Positions 25,031 to 32,742 of a stretch of DNA of 41,111 nt are shown one piece after another. The notes below the pieces were generated by a model. The model saw nothing but the letters and a program-made list of their open reading frames with translations, was not told the DNA's origin and did not search any database. This DNA is from Falsigemmobacter intermedius. Lineage in GTDB: Bacteria > Pseudomonadota > Alphaproteobacteria > Rhodobacterales > Rhodobacteraceae. Within the stretch, counting starts at the first letter, position 1, and every line of letters starts with the position of its first letter. The stretch lies in NCBI RefSeq assembly GCF_004054105.1, contig NZ_SBLC01000024.1:312-41422 (forward strand), read 5' to 3'. The position numbers and the translations under genes are program-made.

Positions 25031-26539
25031 TCAGTCGTTCAGTTTCACGCCCTGCAGGCGGATCATTGCATCCGGATAGGCTTTGAAGCCGTCCAGTTTC
25101 GCTGTGAAGCCGTAGAGGTATTTCTGGTGGCCAAGGGTGATGATCGGCAGCTCATCGGTGACGATGGCAGCGAATTCATCATATTTGGCTTTGCGCACAG
25201 CCGGATCGGTCGAAGCACGGGCCTCGTCGAGCAGACGGTCAACTTCGGCGTTGCTGTACTTCGGATCGTTCAGACCACCTTTCGAGTGGTAGAAGGTGTG
25301 GACGTTGCCATCCGGATCCGGGCGGCCCGACCAGTCAGAGCGGCTGACTTCATAGTCACCGGCCGACTGCTTATCGAGCAGCGTCGCAAATTCGGTCGAG
25401 ATCAGCGAGATGTCAAAGCCTGCCTCGGCGGCCATGGCTTGGATCATCTGCATGGTCTGGGTGACCACCGGGTTGTTGTGGTGCTGCAGGGTGAAGGCCA
25501 CGCGGTCAAAACCGGCTTCTTTCACCAGAGCCTTGGCTTTTTCGATGTCGCGCGGCTCGACCGGCAGGTTCTGGTTGTACCAGGGCGAGGTCGGCGGCCA
25601 GGGCTGGTTGCCGGCCAGAGCGCCGCCCGAGAAGACAACCTGGTTGATCGCTTCGCGGTCGATTGCATAGGAGAAGGCCTGACGCAGCGCCTTGTGCTGA
25701 CCCATCGGCTTTTCGGCATTGGCGCCGTTGCCCATGTTCACATAGATGCCCATCGAGCCAAGGCCCACAGCTTCGGCATAGCCAAGCGAGGCATCGCCCT
25801 TCACGGTTTCAGCATCGGTTGCCGCAATGCGGTCCACCAGCTGCACATCCCCCGAGCGCAGGTTCGCCAGACGCACGGTGGTGTCCGGGATCGGCAGGAA
25901 GGTCACCTTGTTGAGGTGGATCTCACCGGCATTCCAGTAGTCAGCGAATTTCTCAAGAACGATGCGGTCCTGAGCGACGCGCTCGACGAATTTGAACGGG
26001 CCGGCGCAGACCGGGTTCGCGCCGAAATCCGCGCCTGCAGCTTCAGCCGCTTTCGGCGAGACGATCATACCTGCGCGGTCAGACAGCTGTGCAACCAGCG
26101 AGGCATCGGGCTTTTTCAGCGTGAAGGTCACCTGCAGCGGGCCGGTGGCTTCCACCTTTTCAATCGAGGCCAGCTCGGATTTGCGGCGGCTTTCTTTCAG
26201 GGTCATGTTGCGGTTGATGGTATAGACCACCGCTTCCGCATTCATCACTTCGCCGTCGTGGAATTTCACGCCGTCGCGCAGGTTCATCACCAGCTTCAGC
26301 CCGTCGTCCGAGAAGGCCCAGTCGGTGGCCAGCATCGGCACCAGCTCGACGTTTTCGTTCACATCAACCAGCTTGTCGCAGAGCGACGAATAGACGATCC
26401 GGCCGACGAACGAGCGCGACTGCGCCGGGTCGAGCATGTCGGGATCGTCCTGCAGTGCGATGCGCAGGTCCGCAGCCTGGCCCGCAAAGGCGAACAGGCA
26501 GCCGGCAAGGGCGGTGGTGGCAAGGGTTTTCCAGGTCAT
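25031..26539 (-). CDS. Periplasmic peptide-binding protein (SBP family 5)
   Basis: A 502-aa extracytoplasmic receptor of the DppA/OppA/GsiB class. Residues 1-22 form a Sec signal peptide (TALAGCLFAFAGQA-A). The mature start LRIALQDDPDMLDPAQ and the segments WAFSDDGLKLVMNLRDGVKFHDG and HKALRQAFSYAIDREAIN are the family 5 hallmarks. C-terminal SRSDWSGRPDPDGN forms part of the ligand lobe. It follows the GntR gene by 18 bases on the same strand, with AGAGGAG upstream, and is separated from the permeases by a hairpin. The ligand is likely a gamma-glutamyl peptide or glutathione, judged from the linked gamma-glutamyltransferase; binding residues alone do not show it. Confidence 0.93.
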   Translation of the reverse strand: MTWKTLATTALAGCLFAFAGQAADLRIALQDDPDMLDPAQSRSFVGRIVYSSLCDKLVDVNENVELVPMLATDWAFSDDGLKLVMNLRDGVKFHDGEVMNAEAVVYTINRNMTLKESRRKSELASIEKVEATGPLQVTFTLKKPDASLVAQLSDRAGMIVSPKAAEAAGADFGANPVCAGPFKFVERVAQDRIVLEKFADYWNAGEIHLNKVTFLPIPDTTVRLANLRSGDVQLVDRIAATDAETVKGDASLGYAEAVGLGSMGIYVNMGNGANAEKPMGQHKALRQAFSYAIDREAINQVVFSGGALAGNQPWPPTSPWYNQNLPVEPRDIEKAKALVKEAGFDRVAFTLQHHNNPVVTQTMQMIQAMAAEAGFDISLISTEFATLLDKQSAGDYEVSRSDWSGRPDPDGNVHTFYHSKGGLNDPKYSNAEVDRLLDEARASTDPAVRKAKYDEFAAIVTDELPIITLGHQKYLYGFTAKLDGFKAYPDAMIRLQGVKLND

Positions 26540-26557
26540 GTCGAGACTCCTCTGGGC

Positions 26558-27313
26558 TCAGAACGGAAGGACGGGCGGGGCGGCATTCAAAGCAGGAATG
26601 CCCAGGCTTTCGCGGCTCAGACGCCGCAGCCAGCGGTGCTGTACGTCGAGAAGGTGATCGCACATCGCCTGACCGGCGCGCTGGCTGTCGCGCGCTTCGA
26701 TGGCCTCAATCAGGGCGATGTGGTGGATATTGACCTGGTCGGTCACGCCCGGCTCGGTGCGGGCGTTCTCGCGGGTCGTTTGCCAGAAGGGCTCTTCGCG
26801 GATGCGGTTCATCACATCAAAGAGCGACAGCAGAATGCGGTTGCGGGCCGCCAGAGCGATCTGGCGATGAAAGGCGCCGTCCCAAAGCTCGCAGGCTTCG
26901 GGGTCTGAAGCCTCGATGCTGCGCCGGTTCAGCTCTTTCATGCGGGCGATGTCGTCACTGGTGGCGCGCAGCGCGGCCAGCTGCGCCAGTTGCGGCTCAA
27001 CCCGCAGGCGGGTCTCAATGGCTTCCTCGACCGTGGTGCCGGGCAGGGTGGCATTGATCTGGCTTTCGAGATTGCTGCGCGGCGAGCCGATCCAGGTCCC
27101 GGCCCCCTGACGGCGCCAGATCAGCCCCTCTGTTTCAAGCACCTCAAGCGCCTGGCGCAGGGCATGTCGGGTGATCCCAAGCAGGGCGGTCAGTTCACGC
27201 TCGGTCGGGAGCTTCCGGGTGCCACCCGCCGCTGAGCTGGCGATCATCCGGCGCAGCTCATTGAGCGCGAAATTCGCACCCTGGGTTTGGGACAGATCAG
27301 AAGCGCCGGTCAT
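26558..27313 (-). CDS. GntR-family (FadR/FCD type) regulator of the peptide operon
   Basis: A 251-aa DNA-binding regulator. The winged helix at about 15-80 contains LPTERELTALLGITRHALRQAL and RRQGAGTWIG. The FCD ligand-binding domain follows (VEEAIETRLRVEPQLA, WDGAFHRQIALAA, HHIALIEAIEARD), with the Asp and His residues that normally bind metal and an organic-acid effector. It is the first gene of the operon that runs on through the binding protein, permeases, gamma-glutamyltransferase and ATPase. A perfect TGGTTCAACCA palindrome overlaps its own start codon, so it most likely represses itself and the operon. The effector is unknown. Confidence 0.91.
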   Translation of the reverse strand: MTGASDLSQTQGANFALNELRRMIASSAAGGTRKLPTERELTALLGITRHALRQALEVLETEGLIWRRQGAGTWIGSPRSNLESQINATLPGTTVEEAIETRLRVEPQLAQLAALRATSDDIARMKELNRRSIEASDPEACELWDGAFHRQIALAARNRILLSLFDVMNRIREEPFWQTTRENARTEPGVTDQVNIHHIALIEAIEARDSQRAGQAMCDHLLDVQHRWLRRLSRESLGIPALNAAPPVLPF

Positions 27314-27343
27314 GGTTCAACCATTTCACTATTGGTTGCACCC
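27312..27343 (-). promoter_or_regulatory. Candidate GntR autoregulatory operator
   Basis: The palindrome ATGGTTCAACCAT (27312-27324) contains TGGTTCAACCA, an excellent fit to the TGGT-N-ACCA class bound by FCD-type GntR proteins, and it overlaps the GntR start codon. A half-related TTGGTTGCACC follows at 27331-27341. Confidence 0.6.
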
Positions 27344-27734
27344 CTTTTGACCGGAAATCCGGCGCAGGGGAATACGATAGTTTCAATTTTTGCCTGAAAT
27401 GGGTGATTTTGTGACTATTTTAGCGCCACAATAGTCGGAATGATTGATTTTTAATCGGGGTGAGAGGGCGCGTTAAGGGGGCTGGCCTTCCTGCGGGAAA
27501 TTGGTTGGAAGTGGTTGGGGGCAGTTTTCGCCGTTCCGGCTCTGGTTTTCCCGCCGGCAGCCGGGCGCGCGCTTTCAAAAATTCTGCTGAAAAATCATCC
27601 TCTTCTGAGACATTGGGGGTTTTCCGCCCCCGCAGGCTGCGGGCTTCTTTCGGTACCGCCGGAGCGGTGCTAAGCTGCGCTGCGGCGCCTGAAGGGTGCT
27701 GAACTGGTAAGCCCCTGAGGGGCAGGGGGCGATT
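27314..27734. other. Divergent control region between the GntR operon and zwf
   Basis: About 420 bases without a credible gene. The left third is AT-rich for this genome and holds the GntR operator and an inverted repeat. The right part has hairpins at 27613-27629 (GGGGG/CCCCC), 27629-27643 (CCCGCA/TGCGGG, then CTTCTTT) and 27711-27723 (GCCCC-TGA-GGGGC), the last just before the zwf ribosome-binding site. No clear sigma-70 boxes could be fixed by eye. Confidence 0.6.
27413..27436. promoter_or_regulatory. GACTATT inverted repeat
   Basis: GACTATT (27413-27419) and AATAGTC (27430-27436) form a perfect 7-bp dyad with a 10-base spacer, centre to centre about 17 bases. Another ACTATT occurs at 27329-27334. 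Possibly a regulator-binding site serving either divergent operon. Confidence 0.45.
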
Positions 27735-29177
27735 GTGGTTTCACGTGTGATTCCGGTGGATGCATTCGATCTGGTCGTCTTTGGTGCCACCGGTGATCTG
27801 GCCTGCCGGAAGATTCTCCCCGGCCTCTACCGCCGCTACCTCGGGGGGCAGGTGACCGAGCGCTGCCGCATCATCGGGGCAGCGCGGGGGCCGATGACCC
27901 GCGCCGAGTGGCAGGCGATGATCGCTCAGGCCTTAAGTGAGCATGTCGCGAAAGATAAGCTGAAGGCCGATAAGGTTGCGGGCTTCCTTGAGCGTCTGGA
28001 GTTTGTGGCCGTCGATGCCCGGGGCGGGCAGGGCTGGGCGGATCTGGCGGCCATGATGCGCGAAGGCGTGGTGCGCGCCTTCTATTTTTCGGTCGCGCCC
28101 GATCTGTTCGGCCCGCTGGCCGAGCGGCTGCGCGCCCATAATGTGGCCGATTCCGGCAGCCGGATCGTGGTGGAAAAGCCTTTCGGACATGATCTCGCCA
28201 CGGCGCGCGAGTTGAACGCCACCCTCGCGCAGCATTTCGACGAGACGCAGATTTACCGCATCGACCACTATCTGGGTAAAGAGACCGTGCAGAACCTGAT
28301 GGCGGTGCGCTTTGCCAATATTCTCTTCGAGCCACTGTGGAACGCGCAATATGTCGATCACGTTCAGATCACTGTGGCCGAGACCGTAGGGGTCGCCGGG
28401 CGCGGCGCCTATTACGATCGCGCCGGCGCGATGCGCGATATGATCCAGAACCATATGATGCAGCTTCTGTGCCTGATCGCCATGGAGCCGCCCTATCATT
28501 TTGACCCCGACGCCGTGCGCGACGAGAAGCTGAAGGTGATCCGCGCGCTGGACCCGGTGCGGCCCGAAGATGTCGTGCGTGGCCAGTATGAGGCGGGTGA
28601 GGGGCTGTCTTATTCCGATGAAGCGGGCAATCCCGACAGCCGGACCGAGAGCTTCATGGCCATGAAGGTCCATATCTCGAACTGGCGCTGGAAGGGGACG
28701 CCCTTTTATCTGCGCACCGGCAAGCGGCTGAAGGCTCGGGTCTCGGAGATTGCGGTGTTCTTCAAACAGCCGCCGCATACGATTTTTGACGATGCCTCCG
28801 GCTGGCAGGAGAACCTTCTGGTGATCCGTCTGCAGCCCGATGAGGGGATGAACCTCAAGGTCATGATCAAAGAGCCGGGGCCGGGGGGGATGCGTCTGGT
28901 GCGGGTGCCGCTGGATATGTCCTTCGCGGAGGCGCTGGGGGCGGAAGGTTCGGATATGCCGGATGCTTATGAACGGCTGATCATGGATGTGATCCGCGGA
29001 AATCAGACGCTCTTTATGCGCGGCGATGAGGTTGAGGCCGCCTGGAGCTGGGCTGATCCGGTGATCGCAGCCCATGAGGGGCGTCGTCCGCTGGCCTATG
29101 CCCAGGGGTCTTCGGGGCCGCTGGCATCAGACCGGCTGATGGCGCGGGACGGACGGGTCTGGAGGGAGCTGCATTAA
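27735..29177 (+). CDS. zwf: Glucose-6-phosphate dehydrogenase
   Basis: Oxidises glucose 6-phosphate to 6-phosphogluconolactone with NADP+, the entry to the Entner-Doudoroff and pentose phosphate routes; cytoplasmic. The 480-aa protein has the cofactor motif GATGDLACRKILPGLYRRY (about 15-33) and the active-site motif YRIDHYLGKETVQN with catalytic His and Lys. RTESFMAMKVHISNWRW, LRTGKRL and the PDAYERLIMDVI block follow. The start is GTG at 27735, with CAGGGGGC just upstream. First of a zwf-pgl-pgi operon: pgl begins two bases after its stop. Normal family length, nothing missing. Confidence 0.97.
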   Translation: MVSRVIPVDAFDLVVFGATGDLACRKILPGLYRRYLGGQVTERCRIIGAARGPMTRAEWQAMIAQALSEHVAKDKLKADKVAGFLERLEFVAVDARGGQGWADLAAMMREGVVRAFYFSVAPDLFGPLAERLRAHNVADSGSRIVVEKPFGHDLATARELNATLAQHFDETQIYRIDHYLGKETVQNLMAVRFANILFEPLWNAQYVDHVQITVAETVGVAGRGAYYDRAGAMRDMIQNHMMQLLCLIAMEPPYHFDPDAVRDEKLKVIRALDPVRPEDVVRGQYEAGEGLSYSDEAGNPDSRTESFMAMKVHISNWRWKGTPFYLRTGKRLKARVSEIAVFFKQPPHTIFDDASGWQENLLVIRLQPDEGMNLKVMIKEPGPGGMRLVRVPLDMSFAEALGAEGSDMPDAYERLIMDVIRGNQTLFMRGDEVEAAWSWADPVIAAHEGRRPLAYAQGSSGPLASDRLMARDGRVWRELH

Positions 29178-29178
29178 G

Positions 29179-29850
29179 ATGGAATTCATCGAATACGCCG
29201 ATCGCGAGATGCTGTTTTTGTCGCTCGCCAATAAAGTCGCAGGAGAGCTGGGTCAGGCCCTGCGCTCGGCGGGTCATGCCACTCTGGCGGTGGCCGGGGG
29301 CACCACGCCGCTGCCGCTTTATGACCTTCTGTCGGCGGTGGAACTGGATTGGGAAAACGTCACCGTCATGCTGACGGATGAGCGCTGTGTGCCGGAGGAT
29401 CACCCGCGCTCAAATCTGGGGCAGGTGCGCCGGCGTCTGCTGCGCGCGGCGGCAGCACCGGCGAAGGTGGTGCCGCTTTATCTGCATAACGCCGGCGAAG
29501 TCGGGCGGATTGAGCGCATCGCAGAGGCGGTGACCGCGCGTCTGCCGCTGAGCACGCTGGTCCTGGGCATGGGCGAAGATCTTCACATCGCAAGCCTGTT
29601 CCCGGGCTCTCCGCAGCTTGCAGAGGCGCTGTCCCCCTCTGCCCCGGTGGTGGTTGAGGTGAAGGCTCCGGGCCAGCCGGAACCCCGTGTGAGCCTGAGC
29701 CTGCCGGTGCTGCGCGATGCCATGAATATCCATCTGGTGATGCTCGGACAGCCTAAGCGCGAAGCCTTTGAGAGTTCAAAGGGTTTACCGGCAGATCTTG
29801 CGCCGGTGCGGGCAATCGCAGACAATGCGACCGTCCATTGGGCGGAGTGA
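29179..29850 (+). CDS. pgl: 6-Phosphogluconolactonase
   Basis: Hydrolyses 6-phosphogluconolactone to 6-phosphogluconate in the cytoplasm. The 223-aa protein is of the glucosamine-6-phosphate isomerase-like fold (DevB type). It has VAGGTTPLPLY (about 39-49), MLTDERCVPEDHPRSNLG and LVLGMGEDLHIASLFPG. In the last motif the family often reads GEDGHTASLFPG; here Leu and Ile replace Gly and Thr, while the catalytic His is kept. The ATG begins two bases after the zwf stop, and pgi follows three bases after its own stop. Function is secure from both motifs and operon. Confidence 0.95.
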   Translation: MEFIEYADREMLFLSLANKVAGELGQALRSAGHATLAVAGGTTPLPLYDLLSAVELDWENVTVMLTDERCVPEDHPRSNLGQVRRRLLRAAAAPAKVVPLYLHNAGEVGRIERIAEAVTARLPLSTLVLGMGEDLHIASLFPGSPQLAEALSPSAPVVVEVKAPGQPEPRVSLSLPVLRDAMNIHLVMLGQPKREAFESSKGLPADLAPVRAIADNATVHWAE

Positions 29851-29853
29851 TTT

Positions 29854-31491
29854 ATGCTGAACGACCAGTCCTGGCGGGAATTATCGCAGGCCGCGCTGCA
29901 CCGGAAGGACAGCTCCATTCAGGCTCTCTTTGAGGCGGAGGATCGCGCTGCGCGTTTCTCAGCGCGGCTCCCCTATACTGACGGGGGCACTTCTTCAGAG
30001 ATGCTCTTTGATTTCTCAAAGACGCTGATCGACGATGAGGTCCTGGCGCTGCTGCTGCGCATGGCGGAAGACTCCGGTCTTGCCGCGCGGCGCGAGGCGA
30101 TGTTCACCGGCGCGCGGATCAATGAAACCGAAGGCCGGGCGGTGCTGCACACCATGCTGCGCGGCACGCCGGACCCGTCACTGCCGCAGGCGGATATTGC
30201 CTCCATGCAGGCCACCCGTGCGCGGATGGCCGCGCTCTGCGAGGCGGTGCGCAGCGGGGCCTATTCAGGGCCGGGGGGGCGCTTTACGGATATCGTCAAT
30301 ATCGGCATCGGTGGCTCGGATCTGGGCCCGGCCATGGCCAGCATTGCGCTTTCGCCCTTCCGCACGGGGCCGCGGACGCATTTTCTCTCGAATGTGGATC
30401 CCGCGCATGCGAACTGGATCCTGAGCGAGATGAACCCGGCGCGCACTCTGGTGCTGATCGCCTCCAAGACCTTCACCACCACCGAGACCATGGCCAATGC
30501 CCGCATCGTGCGGAACTGGCTGCAGACGGCGGTGGCCGACCCTGCCGCGCAGATGGTCGCCATCTCATCAGATGCGGCAAAGGCGGGCGAATGGGGCATT
30601 CCGCCGGAGCGTGTCTTTGGCTTTGGCGATTATATCGGCGGTCGCTACTCGGTCTGGGGGCCGGTCGGTCTCAGCCTGATGCTGACTGTGGGGCCGGAGC
30701 GCTTTAATCAGTTTCTGGCCGGTGCGGCCCATATGGATCAGCACTTCCGGACGGCACCTATGGCGCAGAACCTTCCGGTGCTGCTGGCCTTAAGCGGCGT
30801 CTGGCACGCCCAGGGCTGTGGCTATCCCACCCGGGCCGTTCTGCCCTATGATCAAAGGCTTGCACGCCTTCCGGCCTATCTTCAGCAGTTGGAGATGGAG
30901 AGCAACGGCAAGCGCGTCGCCATGGATGGCTCGGATCTGCCCTGCGACAGCGGCCCCGTGGTCTGGGGGGAGCCTGGCACCAATGGTCAGCATGCCTTTT
31001 ATCAGCTGATCCACCAGGGCACGCGGATTATTCCCTGCGAATTTCTGGTGGCGGCGAAAGGCTGCTACCCTGAGCAGCAGGCGCAGCACCGCCTGCTGGT
31101 GGCCAACTGCCTGGCGCAGGCCAAAGCCCTGATGACCGGACGCAGTCTCGAAGAGGCCCGCGCGCGGATGGCCGCAGCCGGTCTGACCGGTGCTGAGCTT
31201 GAGCGTCAGGCCCGCCACAGGGTCTTTCCGGGCAATCGCCCCTCGGTCATGCTGGCCTATCACCGGCTCACGCCCTTTACCCTCGGGATGATCCTTGCGC
31301 TTTATGAGCATCGGGTCTTCGTGGAAGGCGTGCTTCTTGGCATCAACAGCTTTGATCAATGGGGCGTTGAGCTGGGCAAAGAACTGGCGCTGACCCTGGA
31401 GCCGATGCTGTCGGGCGAGCGGCCCGACGGTGGAATCGACGGCTCAACGCAGCAAATGGTGCGCTTCATGCGGAGTGAAGCCTCAGGCTGA
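29854..31491 (+). CDS. pgi: Glucose-6-phosphate isomerase
   Basis: Interconverts glucose 6-phosphate and fructose 6-phosphate. The 545-aa protein matches the long bacterial PGI form (E. coli 549). It shows VNIGIGGSDLGP, the first signature region DYIGGRYSVWGPVGLS, GEPGTNGQHAFYQLIHQGT with catalytic Glu and His, and the second signature NSFDQWGVELGKELA with the catalytic Lys. Third gene of the zwf-pgl-pgi operon, an arrangement suited to cycling triose-derived fructose 6-phosphate back into the Entner-Doudoroff route. edd and eda are not found in the window. Confidence 0.97.
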   Translation: MLNDQSWRELSQAALHRKDSSIQALFEAEDRAARFSARLPYTDGGTSSEMLFDFSKTLIDDEVLALLLRMAEDSGLAARREAMFTGARINETEGRAVLHTMLRGTPDPSLPQADIASMQATRARMAALCEAVRSGAYSGPGGRFTDIVNIGIGGSDLGPAMASIALSPFRTGPRTHFLSNVDPAHANWILSEMNPARTLVLIASKTFTTTETMANARIVRNWLQTAVADPAAQMVAISSDAAKAGEWGIPPERVFGFGDYIGGRYSVWGPVGLSLMLTVGPERFNQFLAGAAHMDQHFRTAPMAQNLPVLLALSGVWHAQGCGYPTRAVLPYDQRLARLPAYLQQLEMESNGKRVAMDGSDLPCDSGPVVWGEPGTNGQHAFYQLIHQGTRIIPCEFLVAAKGCYPEQQAQHRLLVANCLAQAKALMTGRSLEEARARMAAAGLTGAELERQARHRVFPGNRPSVMLAYHRLTPFTLGMILALYEHRVFVEGVLLGINSFDQWGVELGKELALTLEPMLSGERPDGGIDGSTQQMVRFMRSEASG

Positions 31492-31563
31492 TGGCTGAGC
31501 CGGGGTTGAAATCGGGTTATCTGCCGCTAAGGTGCCCGGCGGAGCCTCGGAGGGGATGCGGAT

Positions 31564-32190
31564 ATGGCTGTGATTTCACTGCTGGTGGCGGATGACCATC
31601 TGCTGCTGCGGGACACGCTGGTCGCTCTGCTCAGCGCGCGGGGGGGCTTTGCGCTGACCACCGCCGGGACCCTTGATGAAAGCCTTGCCGCCATCCGCAG
31701 CCATGGCCGCTTTGACGTGATTCTGCTCGACTATGTCATGCCGGGAATGAACGGCCTGACCGGCGTGGCGGAGGTGGTGGCCGCCAATGCGGGCGGCGCG
31801 GTCGTGGTGATGTCCGGCAATGTCGCACGCAGCACGGTGGATCTGGCGCTGCAGGTCGGCGCGCGCGGCTTTGTGCCCAAGACCCTCTCCCCCCTTCAGC
31901 TGGCTGAGGCGCTGGCCCGGGTGGCAGAGGGCGGTGTCTGGCTGCCGCCGGATTACGACCGCGATGCCGCGGCGGTTGTCCTGCCGGGGCTGACCCCGCA
32001 GGAAACCCGGGTGCTGCGCTATCTCTGCGAGGGGCTTTCAAACAAAGAGATCGCCCGCGAGATGGATCTCACTGAGATCACCATCAAAACCCATATGCGC
32101 TCTGTCTGTGTGAAGCTCGGCGCGAAGAACCGCACCCAGGCTGCGCTGATCGGCGCGGTCCGTCTGGCCGAAAACGACGCTGCGGGCTGA
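31564..32190 (+). CDS. LuxR/NarL-family response regulator (orphan)
   Basis: A 208-aa two-component regulator. The N-terminal receiver (1-125) has the acidic pair ADDH (Asp10-Asp11), phospho-acceptor LLDYVMPGMNG with Asp56, VVMSGN with the conserved Ser, and FVPKTLS with the conserved Lys. The C-terminal LuxR helix-turn-helix (about 140-200) reads LTPQETRVLRYLCEGLSNKEIAREM then EITIKTHMRSVCVKLGAKNRTQA. All phosphorylation residues are present, but no histidine kinase is encoded nearby. It starts 72 bases after pgi with GGAGGGG upstream, so read-through from the sugar operon is possible. Target genes are unknown. Confidence 0.92.
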   Translation: MAVISLLVADDHLLLRDTLVALLSARGGFALTTAGTLDESLAAIRSHGRFDVILLDYVMPGMNGLTGVAEVVAANAGGAVVVMSGNVARSTVDLALQVGARGFVPKTLSPLQLAEALARVAEGGVWLPPDYDRDAAAVVLPGLTPQETRVLRYLCEGLSNKEIAREMDLTEITIKTHMRSVCVKLGAKNRTQAALIGAVRLAENDAAG

Positions 32191-32202
32191 GCCCGCTTTT
32201 TT
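32182..32202 (+). terminator. Terminator whose loop is the response-regulator stop codon
   Basis: The stem GCGGGC (32182-32187) with GCCCGC (32191-32196) has a three-base TGA loop, which is the stop codon itself, followed by six T. A compact intrinsic terminator. Confidence 0.85.
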
Positions 32203-32210
32203 CGCCGGGT

Positions 32211-32224
32211 TTGATCCCGATCAA
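32211..32224 (+). promoter_or_regulatory. FNR/FnrL-type binding site upstream of the stress gene
   Basis: TTGATCCCGATCAA is a perfect match to the TTGAT-N4-ATCAA consensus of FNR-type oxygen-responsive regulators. Its centre lies about 58 bases before the ATG at 32276, compatible with activation from a class II position if transcription starts near 32259. Confidence 0.8.
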
Positions 32225-32275
32225 AGTCAGCCCCCGGAGGCTCTGTCACAACAGGGCCATAACCAGGAGCTGATC

Positions 32276-32680
32276 ATGTATCATAACATTCTCGTCCCCG
32301 TGACCCAGGACCATGAAGCGACCATCGCCTCCTCGATGGCGGCGGCCCGGGCGCTTTGTGCCGAAGGGGGGAAGATCACCCTTCTGACGGTGCTGGCCGA
32401 GATCCCGGTCTATGTCTCGCAATATCTGCCGCAGGATCAGTTGCAGCAGAATCTGGCGGATGCGAAAGCGGCGCTGGAGGCGGAGTTTGCAGGCCAGGAT
32501 GTCCGCGTCGAGGTGCGGGCCGGCCATGCGGCACAGACCATTCTCGATCTGGCGAAAGAGAGCGCGCATGACCTGATTGTGATCGCCTCGCACCGTCCCG
32601 GTCTGCAGGACTATTTTCTTGGCTCAACCGCGGCGCGTGTGGTGCGCCACGCGCAATGCTCGGTCCACGTTCTGCGCTGA
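32276..32680 (+). CDS. Universal stress protein (UspA family)
   Basis: A 134-aa cytoplasmic single-domain Usp. It starts MYHNILVPVTQDHE and ends with IASHRPGLQDYFLGSTAARV and then VRHAQCSVHVLR. The latter contains the Usp nucleotide-binding pattern, although the first glycine region is HRPGLQD rather than the standard GxRG. The short length and GLQDYFLGSTA block are typical, from memory, of alphaproteobacterial Usps. Has its own ribosome-binding site (CCAGGAGC), a perfect FNR-type site upstream and flanking terminators on both sides, so it is a single-gene unit. Likely raised under low oxygen; its biochemical role is unknown. Confidence 0.94.
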   Translation: MYHNILVPVTQDHEATIASSMAAARALCAEGGKITLLTVLAEIPVYVSQYLPQDQLQQNLADAKAALEAEFAGQDVRVEVRAGHAAQTILDLAKESAHDLIVIASHRPGLQDYFLGSTAARVVRHAQCSVHVLR

Positions 32681-32689
32681 AATCGGGCA

Positions 32690-32710
32690 GGGGGGCCTCA
32701 GCCCCCCTTT
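32690..32710 (+). terminator. Terminator after the universal stress gene
   Basis: The stem GGGGGGC (32690-32696) with GCCCCCC (32701-32707) has a 4-base CTCA loop, then TTT. It starts 10 bases after the stop and separates the stress gene from pgsA. Confidence 0.75.
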
Positions 32711-32742
32711 CCGTCCCGTGATCCTTCGGCTATCCCTGTGCC

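Noticed and set aside
24671-26908. 745-aa plus-strand open frame
   Set aside because: It runs antisense through the DppB-type permease, binding protein and GntR genes, which have clear domains and signals. The composition (His-, Gly-, Arg-rich) is that of a GC-bias shadow.
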